This document shows, in pieces, positions 1 through 7,094 of a DNA stretch of 48,395 nt (position 1 is the first letter of the stretch; each line of letters starts with the position of its first letter). This stretch comes from an uncultured Oscillospiraceae bacterium (GTDB lineage Bacteria; Bacillota; Clostridia; Oscillospirales; Oscillospiraceae): positions 1 to 48,395 of the forward strand of contig CAJUPU010000022.1 of the NCBI GenBank assembly GCA_910588495.1, read 5' to 3'. The notes under the pieces are model-generated. The model ran no database searches. It was not told where the DNA came from and saw only the letters and a list, made by a program, of their open reading frames with translations. The translations under genes and the position numbers were made by a program.

Positions 1-1203
1 CAGGTGATGCTGCTCACCGGCGGGCCGGGCACCGGCAAGACCACCTCCCTGCGGGGGGTGCTGGCCCTGTTCGAGACCCTGGGGCTGGCCACCGCCCTGG
101 CCGCCCCCACCGGCCGGGCGGCCAAGCGCATGGGGGAGACCTGCGGGGCGGAGGCCCTCACCATCCACCGCCTGCTGGAGACCAAGCTGGACCCCTTCAC
201 CGGCCAGCTGGCCTTCACCAAGAACCAGGACGACCCCCTGGAGGTGGACGCGGTGATCGTGGACGAGACGTCCATGGTGGACGTGTCCCTGATGGCGGCG
301 CTGCTGGCCGCCCTCCGGGCAGACTGCCGCCTGGTGCTGGTGGGCGACCCGGACCAGCTCCCCTCCGTGGGCCCCGGCAACGTGCTGGACCACCTGATCC
401 GCTCCAAGGCGGTGCCCGCGGTGTCGCTGACGGAGATCTTCCGCCAGTCCCAGCAGAGCGCCATCGTCATGAACGCCCACGGGGTGGACCGGGGGATCGT
501 GCCGGACCTGAACAACAAGGCCAGGGACTTCTTCTACCTGGGCCGGCGGGACGCCCCCCGGACGGTGGACACCATCGTGGAGCTGTGCAAGACCCGCCTG
601 CCCCAGAACATGGGCATCCCCCCCGAGCAGATCCAGGTGCTCACCCCCACCCGGAAGCGGGGGGCGGGGACGGCGGCGCTGAACCGGGCCCTCCAGGAGG
701 CCCTCAACCCTGCCGCCGAGGGCAAGAGCGAGCGGGCCTTCGGCCCCTACATCTTCCGGGAGGGGGACCGGGTGATGCAGGTGAAGAACAACTACGACCT
801 GTTCTGGGAGGACCCGGACACCGGGGAGAAGGACCTGGGGGTGTTCAACGGGGACATCGGCACCATCCTGGAGGTGACGGTGGGGGGGATCACCGTGTCC
901 TTCGACGGGCGGCTGGTGGCCTATCCCCCGGAGCTGCTGGGGGAGCTGGAACCCGCCTACGCCGTCACCGTCCACAAGGCCCAGGGCAGCGAGTACCGGG
1001 CGGTGATCCTGGCCCTGAGCGACGTGCCCCCCTCCCTGCTGGCCCGGGGGGTGCTGTACACCGCCATCACCCGGGCCCGGGAGCTGTTCATCCTGGTGGG
1101 GGACGGCGAGCTGATGGCCCGGATGGTGGCCAACGACCGGCAGGCCCGGCGGTATTCCGCGCTGCGCACCCGCTTGCTGCGGGAGACGGGAATGGAGGCT
1201 TGA
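1..1203 (+). CDS. recD2: RecD2-type ATP-dependent DNA helicase, 3' part
   Basis: This is a superfamily 1B 5'-3' DNA helicase of the RecD2 (RecD-like, RecBC-independent) type, involved in DNA repair and recombination in the cytoplasm. The frame is open from base 1, so the gene starts upstream. What is visible begins almost at the Walker A motif (GGPGTGKTT), followed by a Walker B-like VIVDETSMVD, a DPDQLPSVGPG motif III, and near the end the UvrD-like C-terminal motif with VHKAQGSEY and TAITRARE. RecD2 proteins are usually about 720-750 residues, so roughly the N-terminal 330 residues (helix-hairpin-helix and N-terminal regions) lie outside the window. It ends at TGA, two bases before the NTF2-like gene, which suggests co-transcription. 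The helicase-core motifs make the family call secure. Confidence 0.93.
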   Translation, partial: QVMLLTGGPGTGKTTSLRGVLALFETLGLATALAAPTGRAAKRMGETCGAEALTIHRLLETKLDPFTGQLAFTKNQDDPLEVDAVIVDETSMVDVSLMAALLAALRADCRLVLVGDPDQLPSVGPGNVLDHLIRSKAVPAVSLTEIFRQSQQSAIVMNAHGVDRGIVPDLNNKARDFFYLGRRDAPRTVDTIVELCKTRLPQNMGIPPEQIQVLTPTRKRGAGTAALNRALQEALNPAAEGKSERAFGPYIFREGDRVMQVKNNYDLFWEDPDTGEKDLGVFNGDIGTILEVTVGGITVSFDGRLVAYPPELLGELEPAYAVTVHKAQGSEYRAVILALSDVPPSLLARGVLYTAITRARELFILVGDGELMARMVANDRQARRYSALRTRLLRETGMEA

Positions 1204-1205
1204 CG

Positions 1206-1625
1206 ATGAAAGACAAAGAACAAACGATCCGGCGCTGGTTCGAGATGTGGCTGCGCCGGTCGGACGAGGGCGCGGAAGAGCTGTTCGACCGGGACGCGGT
1301 GTACATCGAGAGCTGGGGGCCGGAGTACCACGGGCTGGACAAGATCCGCCACTGGTTTCAGGAGTGGAATACCCGAGGCGTAGTTTTGCGCTGGGACATC
1401 AGGCAGTTTTTCCACAGAGGGGACCAGAGCGTGGTGGAATGGATCTTTGAAAACCGGATGGAGAACGGAAAGCCAGAGGCCTTTGAGGGCATGAGCCTCA
1501 TCCGCTGGACGGCGGAGGGGAAGATCGGCTCCCTCCAGGAGTTCGGCTGCAACCAGGACCGGTACGACCCCTATGCGGCCGGCCCGGAGCCCAGATTCCG
1601 GGAGGGCCCGGCCCTGTGGTTTTGA
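1206..1625 (+). CDS. SnoaL/NTF2-like small protein
   Basis: A 139-residue cytoplasmic protein with the look of the nuclear transport factor 2/SnoaL-like fold. It has an N-terminal amphipathic helix (EQTIRRWFEMWLRR), an ELFDRDAVYIESWGPEYHGLDKIRHWF segment typical of the family's conical barrel, and alternating strand-like stretches ending with a Pro/Arg-rich tail. Members bind small hydrophobic ligands or act as isomerases or unknown enzymes, and no specific substrate can be read here. The ATG at 1206 follows a GGAGG at about 1193, eight bases upstream, inside the end of recD2. The two-base gap suggests translational coupling to recD2, but a functional link is not evident. The fold-level call is fairly good; function is unknown. 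Confidence 0.75.
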   Translation: MKDKEQTIRRWFEMWLRRSDEGAEELFDRDAVYIESWGPEYHGLDKIRHWFQEWNTRGVVLRWDIRQFFHRGDQSVVEWIFENRMENGKPEAFEGMSLIRWTAEGKIGSLQEFGCNQDRYDPYAAGPEPRFREGPALWF

Positions 1626-1637
1626 ATCAGCGGACGG

Positions 1638-1666
1638 TTGACAACCGGCGTAAAATCGGATATGAT
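1638..1666 (+). promoter_or_regulatory. Sigma-A promoter for lysA-like gene
   Basis: A perfect -35 hexamer TTGACA (1638-1643), a 17-base spacer and a -10 TATGAT (1661-1666). Transcription would begin near 1673, giving a leader of about 27 nt with AAGGAG at 1685-1690. Confidence 0.8.
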
Positions 1667-1699
1667 AACGGGCAGACCACACCCAAGGAGATCATAGAG

Positions 1700-2956
1700 A
1701 TGAAAAAGCCCTTCCTCACCCTGGCCCAGGCCCGGGAGATCGTCAAGACGTACCCCACCCCCTTCCACATCTACGACGAGCGGGGCATCCGGGAGAACGC
1801 CCGGGCGCTGCGCACCGCCTTCGCCTGGAACCCGGGGTTCAAAGAATATTTCGCCGTCAAGGCCACCCCCACCCCCGGCATCCTCAAGATCCTGCGGGAG
1901 GAGGGCTGCGGCGTGGACTGCGCCTCCCTCACCGAGCTGATGCTGTCGGAGCGGTGCGGCTTTTCCGGCAAGGAGATCGTGTTCTCCTCCAACGAGACCC
2001 CGGCGGAGGAGTTCCAGCTGGCCGACAAACTGGGTGCCTATATCAACCTGGACGACCTGACCCATGTGGACTTCCTCCACAAGGCCCTGGGCCGGGTGCC
2101 CCAGTGGGTGTGCTGCCGCTTCAACCCCGGCGGGGTGTTCACCCTGGGGGAGAGCGAGGAGGGCTTCCAGGTGATGGATGAGCCCGGCCAGGCCAAGTAC
2201 GGCATGACCCGGCCCCAGCTGGCCCAGGCCTTCACCCGCCTGCGGGAGCTGGGGGCGGAGCACTTCGGCATACACGCCTTTTTGGCCTCCAACACCATCT
2301 CCAACGAGTATTACCCCGCCCTGGCCCGGCTGCTGTTCCAGACCGCCGCCGACGTGGCCCGGGAGACCGGGTGCCACGTGGCCTTCATCGACCTGTCCGG
2401 CGGGATCGGGGTGCCCTACCGCCCGGACCAGAGCGCCAACGACATCGCGGCGATCGGCGAGGGGGTGCGGCGGGCCTACGAGGAGATCCTGGTCCCCGCC
2501 GGGATGGGCGACGTGGCCATCTTCACCGAGCTGGGCCGGTTCATGCTGGCTCCCTTCGGCCATCTGATCACCACCGCCATCCACGAGAAGCACATCTACA
2601 AGGAATATATCGGGGTGGACGCCTGCGCCGCCAACCTGATGCGGCCGTCCATGTACGGGGCGTACCACCACATCACCGTGCTGGGCAAGGAGGACGCCCC
2701 CTGCGGCCAGGTGTACGACGTGGTGGGCTCCCTGTGTGAGAACAGCGACAAGTTCGCCATCGACCGGGCTCTGCCCGAGGTGGAGATCGGCGACCTGCTG
2801 GCCATCCACGACACCGGCGCCCACGGCTTCTCTATGGGCTATAACTACAACGGCAAGCTGCGCTCGGCGGAGCTTTTGCTGCGGGAGGACGGCTCGGTGG
2901 AGCTGATGCGCCGGGCCGAGACCCCCGATGACTATTTCGCCACGTTGATCTGGTGA
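1700..2956 (+). CDS. lysA: Diaminopimelate decarboxylase-like PLP enzyme
   Basis: A fold-type III PLP-dependent decarboxylase of 418 residues, most like LysA, which converts meso-diaminopimelate to L-lysine in the cytoplasm. The N-terminal alanine-racemase-like barrel carries the PLP lysine in FAVKATPTP, followed by GCGVDCASLTE, a DLSGGIG glycine motif and ELGRFM. The C-terminal barrel has LCENSDKFAIDR, LPEVEIGDLL and DTGAHGFSMGYNYN, matching the LysA GDLL..D.GA..FSM..NYN block. The usual GLHCHIGS motif reads FGIHAFLASNT here, so it belongs to a divergent LysA branch and the substrate is not proven. The start is ATG 1700, nine bases after AAGGAG; an upstream in-frame extension to 1616 lacks a ribosome binding site and covers the promoter. 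It stands alone with its own promoter and is followed by tRNA-Leu. Confidence 0.85.
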   Translation: MKKPFLTLAQAREIVKTYPTPFHIYDERGIRENARALRTAFAWNPGFKEYFAVKATPTPGILKILREEGCGVDCASLTELMLSERCGFSGKEIVFSSNETPAEEFQLADKLGAYINLDDLTHVDFLHKALGRVPQWVCCRFNPGGVFTLGESEEGFQVMDEPGQAKYGMTRPQLAQAFTRLRELGAEHFGIHAFLASNTISNEYYPALARLLFQTAADVARETGCHVAFIDLSGGIGVPYRPDQSANDIAAIGEGVRRAYEEILVPAGMGDVAIFTELGRFMLAPFGHLITTAIHEKHIYKEYIGVDACAANLMRPSMYGAYHHITVLGKEDAPCGQVYDVVGSLCENSDKFAIDRALPEVEIGDLLAIHDTGAHGFSMGYNYNGKLRSAELLLREDGSVELMRRAETPDDYFATLIW

Positions 2957-2961
2957 CGAAC

Positions 2962-2984
2962 GGCGGCGGGCACGCCCCGCCGCC
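2962..2984 (+). other. Hairpin between lysA and tRNA-Leu
   Basis: A nine-base-pair GC stem (GGCGGCGGG at 2962-2970 with CCCGCCGCC at 2976-2984) and a five-base loop lie right after the lysA stop. No U-tract follows, so it is not a classical terminator. It may mark a processing point between the mRNA and the tRNA. Confidence 0.5.
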
Positions 2985-2991
2985 TCAGTAT

Positions 2992-3076
2992 GCGCCTGTG
3001 ATGGAATTGGTAGACATGCGAGATTTAGGTTCTCGTGCGGAAACGCGTGTGGGTTCGAGTCCCTTCAGGCGCACCA
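2992..3076 (+). tRNA. tRNA-Leu (anticodon TAG)
   Basis: Acceptor arms GCGCCTG (2992-2998) and CAGGCGC (3066-3072) pair over 7 bp, with discriminator A3073 and encoded CCA at 3074-3076. The anticodon stem CGAGA/TCTCG frames the loop TTTAGGT, with TAG at 3026-3028 reading CUA leucine codons. A long variable arm (about TGCGGAAACGCG) and a TTCGAGT T-loop confirm a class II leucine tRNA. No separate promoter is obvious between lysA and this gene, so it is probably made from the lysA transcript. Confidence 0.97.
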
Positions 3077-3117
3077 CGCCGGGGCAAGCGGTAGGATGCT
3101 TGCCCCGGCGCTTTTTT
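3077..3117 (+). terminator. Rho-independent terminator after tRNA-Leu
   Basis: A 13-bp stem (3077-3089 with 3098-3110, core GCCGGGGCAAGC) with an 8-base loop, followed by CTTTTTT. Confidence 0.93.
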
Positions 3118-3239
3118 GTGTCGGGAAGCGCCCGCTCCGCCGCGCCCCCTCAAAAAATTTTTTCTCCCGGCGCGACCGGCTCCTCTTTTTCCTGAGTAGA
3201 TAAGTGAAAGGCCTTTCCCCATGTCAAGGAGGTGTTTGG

Positions 3240-3794
3240 ATGGAAGATCGCAGCATCGTGGAGCTGTATTGGGACCGCTCCGAACGCGCGATATCCGAAA
3301 CGTCAAACAAATACGGCAAATACTGCTACGCCATCGCCTATCACATCCTGGCCGACGCCGGGGACGCCGACGAGAGCGTGAACGACACTTACCTGGGGGC
3401 GTGGAACGCCATGCCCCCTCACCGCCCGTCAGTGCTGTCCACGTTCCTGGGCAAGATCACCCGGCGCATCTCCATCAACCGGTGGAGGGAGCGGACGGCG
3501 GACAAGCGGGGCGGGGGCCAGGTCCCCCTGGCCCTGGACGAGCTGTCCGAGGCGGTGTCGCCGGACACGCCGGAGGGAGCGGTGGACACCTGGGAGCTGG
3601 CCGCCGCCATCGACCGCTTCCTGGCGTCGCTGCCGGAGGCGGAGCGGGACCTGTTCGTGTGCCGCTACTGGTTTTTGACGCCCGTGGCTGAACTCAGCCG
3701 GAGGTTCAACTTCAGCCTGAGCAAGACCAAGTCCATGCTGTCCCGCACCCGTCGGAAGCTAAAAGCCCATTTGGAAAAGGAGGGAGCCATATGA
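3240..3794 (+). CDS. ECF-type RNA polymerase sigma factor
   Basis: A 184-residue extracytoplasmic-function sigma factor that would direct RNA polymerase to a small regulon. Region 2 covers about residues 10-80 (helices including YCYAIAYHILADAGDADESVNDTYLGAWNAMPP and FLGKITRRISINRWRER). Region 4 covers about 125-180 (LPEAERDLFVCRYWF, then a helix-turn-helix with SLSKTKSMLSRTRRKL). Only regions 2 and 4 are present, as in ECF factors. The start is ATG 3240, five bases after AAGGAGGTG (3226-3234); an upstream in-frame codon at 3204 would place the RBS inside the gene. The gene overlaps the next one by four bases (ATGA), a typical sigma/anti-sigma pair arrangement. The regulon and the stimulus are unknown. 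Confidence 0.9.
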   Translation: MEDRSIVELYWDRSERAISETSNKYGKYCYAIAYHILADAGDADESVNDTYLGAWNAMPPHRPSVLSTFLGKITRRISINRWRERTADKRGGGQVPLALDELSEAVSPDTPEGAVDTWELAAAIDRFLASLPEAERDLFVCRYWFLTPVAELSRRFNFSLSKTKSMLSRTRRKLKAHLEKEGAI

Positions 3795-5230
3795 ACGCGC
3801 AGCGGCTGCTGGACGCCATGGAGCACATCAGCGACACCTACATCCTCCACGCGCAGGCCCGCCTGGGCTATTTCGCGCAGGCGGTCAAGCCCCGTCCCCG
3901 CCCGGTGCGGCGGATCTTCACCGTGGCCCTGGCGGCGGCGCTGGCCCTGCTGTGCACCCTGGCGGCGGCCATGGCGGTGAGCCCGCAGTTCCGGGAGGCG
4001 GTCATCTCCCTGTTCCAGATCGGCGAGGTGGAGCAGGTGCCCGACATCCCGGAGGAGGCAAACGAAGTGATCCAGATCGCCATCGGCGGTGAAGTGTCGG
4101 CCCAGTATGTGAAAGTGGTCGGCACTTGGAGCGCGGACAGCGGGCTGGGGCTCCTCCGGCGGCGGGATCCGGCCGATGGACAAGAGCATTTTTACGATGT
4201 GGCCGGCGGCGAGCTGGTGGAGGTGGGAGCAGACGCTTCCGAGATCTTCACCTCGGTGAGCTGGTACGGCCGGACCATCCCCGTCCATCTGCGCTTCTTT
4301 GTCTACCAGGACACGCTCTACCTCTATAATAGCTATGGCGGCTCCTGTGAGGAGGACAGCATGACCTTTCGGGTGGATCCCGAGCGTCTGGGCTCCCGCA
4401 CCGACGTGGTCCTGCTGCGGGGCGAGTGCTACGGGTCGGAGGCCGACACCAACTGGGCCTGGGTCTGCGATCTGGACACCGGCGAGGTCCGGGACGTGCT
4501 GGCGGGCTTCGGCCCGGAGAAGTTCCCCTACATGGAGCGGGTCCTGCTGGCCGAAGATCTGAAGCACGCCCTGATCCGGGGGTGGGACGGCGCCTCCGAC
4601 AGCGGAATAACGCCCTATCTGGCGGATCTGGAGGAAAAGACCTGCACGCCTCTGGGTCAGCTCATGGGCCTGGATATCCCCACCGCCTTCGGCAGCTATG
4701 AGGTCACGTTCTATGACAGCGACACCGTGCTGCTGGCCATGGCCCCCCTGTGGCGGCCCGAGCCCACCAACGTGTGGGCCTACCACATCCCCAGCGGCAT
4801 GGTGACGCCCACGGCGGAAAACGAGGAGGAGCTCACCTCGATCACTCCCGAAGCCGACGTCTATGGTTGGGCGCTGGCCCAAAAGGTGGACGAGAACGGC
4901 AATGTCACCATCGTGGATCTGCGCACCGGGAGACAGGTCAAGCTGGAGGGCATCACCGCCGCCGACCGCTGCTATCTCAAGCTCAACAGCGCCCGGACCA
5001 GACTGTTATGGGTCGATCGGGTGGGCAGCAGTCTGAACCGCCTGGGCGTCATCGACCTGGAAAGCGGGGAGTTCAAAGCCTTTGCGCGGGAAAACATGGA
5101 ACTGCAGTATGACGAAGACGTGTTTTGGCTGGATGACGACCGGGTCGTAACTAGGATGGACCTTCACACAGGCGACCACCAAGGCCCCAGCACGCTCAAC
5201 GAATATTACCTGTGCATCTACGAATTTTGA
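3791..5230 (+). CDS. Probable membrane anti-sigma factor with large outer domain
   Basis: A 479-residue single-pass membrane protein. The first 40 residues are cytoplasmic (LLDAMEHISDTYILHAQARLGY, a motif common in clostridial anti-sigma factors partnered with ECF factors). One transmembrane helix follows at about 42-63 (FTVALAAALALLCTLAAAMAV). About 415 residues lie outside, rich in short strands with repeated acidic/aromatic turns (LYLYNSYGG, WAWVCDLDTGEVRDV, RTRLLWVDRVGSS, ESGEFKAF), suggesting a beta-propeller-like sensor. There is no catalytic motif. The position directly after the sigma gene with a 4-bp overlap, the one-helix topology and the N-terminal motif support the anti-sigma role; the propeller is my inference from repeat rhythm. 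It could alternatively be a DUF4179-type sensor. Confidence 0.72.
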   Translation: MNAQRLLDAMEHISDTYILHAQARLGYFAQAVKPRPRPVRRIFTVALAAALALLCTLAAAMAVSPQFREAVISLFQIGEVEQVPDIPEEANEVIQIAIGGEVSAQYVKVVGTWSADSGLGLLRRRDPADGQEHFYDVAGGELVEVGADASEIFTSVSWYGRTIPVHLRFFVYQDTLYLYNSYGGSCEEDSMTFRVDPERLGSRTDVVLLRGECYGSEADTNWAWVCDLDTGEVRDVLAGFGPEKFPYMERVLLAEDLKHALIRGWDGASDSGITPYLADLEEKTCTPLGQLMGLDIPTAFGSYEVTFYDSDTVLLAMAPLWRPEPTNVWAYHIPSGMVTPTAENEEELTSITPEADVYGWALAQKVDENGNVTIVDLRTGRQVKLEGITAADRCYLKLNSARTRLLWVDRVGSSLNRLGVIDLESGEFKAFARENMELQYDEDVFWLDDDRVVTRMDLHTGDHQGPSTLNEYYLCIYEF

Positions 5231-5245
5231 CGGGAGGGATCGAGA

Positions 5246-6088
5246 ATGAAACGATACTGTCTGTCCCTTTTGGGGCTGCTTGCCGCCCTGTCCCTGGCCG
5301 GGTGCGGGGCAAAGGCGGAGGAGCCGTCCCCCGCGCCCGCCCCGCCCTCTCTGGCCCTGGAGAGCCTTGCGCCGCCCCCGCCTGTCCTGCCCGCCCCTTC
5401 CCCAACACCGCTCCCCACGCCGTCCCCAGCGCCCTCCGCCCAGCCCGAGGAGGGGAACTACTTTGACGGCGCCCTGTTCGTGGGCGACTCCATCATGGAG
5501 GGCATCCGCCAGTATGCGGCCGCCCAGCGCCAGGAGGGGGAGTCGCTGGGCACGGCCCGGTTCCTCACCACCACCATGGGGATCTCCCTGGCCGACCTGG
5601 CGGGGGAGCGGGACGGCGGCGTACGATTCAGCTGGCAGGGGGAGGAGCGGCCCCTGGAGGACATCGTGCGGGAGATCGCCCCCCGGCGGGTGTTCCTGCT
5701 GCTGGGGCTGAACGACCTGGCCTCCCACCCGGAGCCGGCGGTCGTGGACGTGGCGGCCTGCTACATCGATCTGATCCTCCGTCTCCGCTCGGCCTGCCCC
5801 GGGGTGGAGTTCATCGTCATCACCAACCCGCCCAAGGTGGCCTCCCGGTGGCTGCCGGACTACACCCCCAACCGAAACCTGGACAATGAGCTGATCGGCG
5901 GATTTGTGGACCAGCTCCGGGCGGTGTGCCCGGAGTGGAACATCCCCTATGTGGACGCCTACGAGGCGCTGAAGGACGAAAACGGCGCTCTGCCCGACGA
6001 CTGCTGCCGGGATGGATACGTCCACCTGAACCACCGGGGCGCGGCGGTGGTGGTGGAGGCGCTGGAAGCCTTCGCCGAGGGGCGGTGA
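5246..6088 (+). CDS. SGNH/GDSL-type hydrolase lipoprotein
   Basis: A 280-residue lipoprotein. The signal peptide MKRYCLSLLGLLAALSLAGC ends in a lipobox with Cys20 as the lipidated residue. A proline/alanine-rich linker (about 28-66) would span the cell wall. The SGNH domain starts at about residue 75: block I is VGDSIMEG (nucleophile Ser82), block III LLLGLNDLASH (Asn156), and block V DGYVHLNHRG (Asp256, His260). Family members are esterases or acyl/acetyl hydrolases of cell-surface glycans, so O-deacylation of wall polymers or exopolysaccharide is plausible but not proven. It begins 15 bases after the putative anti-sigma gene, behind GGGAGGG, so it belongs to the sigma operon and may be part of an envelope-stress output. 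Confidence 0.87.
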   Translation: MKRYCLSLLGLLAALSLAGCGAKAEEPSPAPAPPSLALESLAPPPPVLPAPSPTPLPTPSPAPSAQPEEGNYFDGALFVGDSIMEGIRQYAAAQRQEGESLGTARFLTTTMGISLADLAGERDGGVRFSWQGEERPLEDIVREIAPRRVFLLLGLNDLASHPEPAVVDVAACYIDLILRLRSACPGVEFIVITNPPKVASRWLPDYTPNRNLDNELIGGFVDQLRAVCPEWNIPYVDAYEALKDENGALPDDCCRDGYVHLNHRGAAVVVEALEAFAEGR

Positions 6089-6093
6089 CGGAC

Positions 6094-6558
6094 ATGCGCA
6101 AGTATCTGTGGGCGGCGCTTGCCCTCCTGCTGCTGTCCGGGTGCGGCGGGCAAACGCGGGAGCTGCCGCCCCCTGCCGATCTGTTCGCCGCCATCCAGGC
6201 CGAGGTGGAACTGCCGGAGATGATCGACACCGCCGGGACAGAGCTGGAGGCCCTCACCGGCATCGGGCCGGAGCTCTATGACAGCGCGGTGTGCTATCGT
6301 CTGCGGGAGGGCACCGCCCCCGACGAGATCATCCTTGTCCGGGGACGAGACGAAAGATCGGCCGCGGCCATCCAGGAACGTTTGGAAAAGCGGCTGGAAT
6401 ACAAGCAGGGATCCGGCCGGCTCTATTTGACGGAATACCAGCCCATGCTCCAGGCCGGGGTGGTCCGGCGGGACGGACTGAGCGTCTCGCTGATCGTGTC
6501 CGGGCAGGTGAACCAGATCCAGCGGATCTGCGGCGGGCTGACCGGCTCCGGGGGATGA
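6094..6558 (+). CDS. DUF4358-like lipoprotein
   Basis: A 154-residue predicted lipoprotein with signal peptide MRKYLWAALALLLLSGC (Cys17 in the lipobox). The mature part resembles the DUF4358 family of small clostridial lipoproteins: an ELYDSAVCYRL segment, a DEIILVRGRDERSAAAIQERLEKRL helix and a closing strand region (VSLIVSGQVNQIQRICG). The function of the family is unknown. The start is ATG 6094, five bases after the SGNH gene's stop, so the two are co-translated or tightly coupled. It is the last gene of the sigma-factor operon, ending just before a strong bidirectional terminator. The DUF assignment is from memory of the family's length and pattern. Confidence 0.72.
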   Translation: MRKYLWAALALLLLSGCGGQTRELPPPADLFAAIQAEVELPEMIDTAGTELEALTGIGPELYDSAVCYRLREGTAPDEIILVRGRDERSAAAIQERLEKRLEYKQGSGRLYLTEYQPMLQAGVVRRDGLSVSLIVSGQVNQIQRICGGLTGSGG

Positions 6559-6584
6559 CCGGCGGCGCGGTCCCCCTCCCCCAG

Positions 6585-6631
6585 CAAAAAAAGCGGCCTG
6601 CCCGGCTTCGTGCCGGACAGGCCGCTTTTTT
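6585..6631. terminator. Bidirectional terminator between DUF4358 and csp genes
   Basis: Stem AAGCGGCCTG.CCGGC with GCCGG.CAGGCCGCTT around a TTCGT loop, one C/A mismatch, flanked by an A-run on the left and a T-run on the right. It serves the convergent operons on both strands. Confidence 0.92.
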
Positions 6632-6639
6632 GCGGTTTT

Positions 6640-6858
6640 TTACTCCTCGCCCTGAGCCACCACGTTGGTGGCGCGCACGCCCTTGGCGCCCCGGGGGTCG
6701 GGCTCGGTCTCGAAGGTGACCTTCTGGCCCTCCAGCAGCTTCTTGTAGCCCTCGGCCACGATGGCGGAGAAGTGGACGAACACGTCCTCCGTACCGTCGT
6801 CAGGGGTGATGAAGCCGTAGCCCTTCTCCGCGTTGAACCATTTCACAGTACCGTTCAT
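6640..6858 (-). CDS. cspA: Cold-shock protein (CspA/CspB family)
   Basis: A 72-residue single-domain nucleic-acid chaperone that binds single-stranded RNA/DNA and melts mRNA structure. The full OB-fold is present: MNGTVKWFNAEKGYGFI with RNP1 (KGYGFI) and DVFVHF RNP2, closing with GPxA-like PRGAKGVRATNV. The length is normal for the family (65-75). AAGGAGGATATAGGA lies just upstream of the ATG. It is a single-gene unit with a consensus promoter about 115 bases upstream and a structured leader, described separately. Bacteria usually carry several paralogues, so the letter assigned to the symbol is arbitrary. Confidence 0.95.
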   Translation of the reverse strand: MNGTVKWFNAEKGYGFITPDDGTEDVFVHFSAIVAEGYKKLLEGQKVTFETEPDPRGAKGVRATNVVAQGEE

Positions 6859-6904
6859 TTCCTATATCCTCCTTATTTGTAAAAATTTCGTTTTGAAAGT
6901 AGAA

Positions 6905-6939
6905 GAAAAAAGTCCGCCCTTTCATGTACGAAAGAGCGG
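6905..6939 (-). promoter_or_regulatory. Attenuator-like hairpin in the csp leader
   Basis: On the minus strand a 10-bp stem (CCGCTCTTTC, loop GTACAT, GAAAGGGCGG; one G-U pair; 6914-6939) is followed within two to three bases by TTTTTT (6905-6910). It lies between the promoter and the csp start, so it can end transcription early or regulate it. Calling it an attenuator is inference. Confidence 0.6.
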
Positions 6940-6972
6940 GCACAAATCAGTTCATACATCAAAACCATTGTC

Positions 6973-7001
6973 AGTATAACACCAGACCCAGAGACTGTCA
7001 A
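6973..7001 (-). promoter_or_regulatory. Sigma-A promoter for csp
   Basis: Minus strand: TTGACA (6996-7001), 17-base spacer, TATACT (6973-6978). The transcript would start near 6966 with a leader of about 108 nt, similar to the long leaders of other csp mRNAs. Confidence 0.85.
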
Positions 7002-7094
7002 GCGGACTTTGAAAAAAAACCGAAAATGACTACAATTTGGAACAAATTTTCATCCGCTTCCACAAAAAACCAGTTTTTTCTCCCACCTTCCAAT

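Noticed and set aside
1625..1700. Lysine riboswitch ahead of the lysA-like gene
   Set aside because: The leader from the mapped promoter is only about 27 nt, far too short for a lysine riboswitch.
2953..3195. An 80-codon frame over tRNA-Leu
   Set aside because: It translates the tRNA and its terminator; no coding signal.
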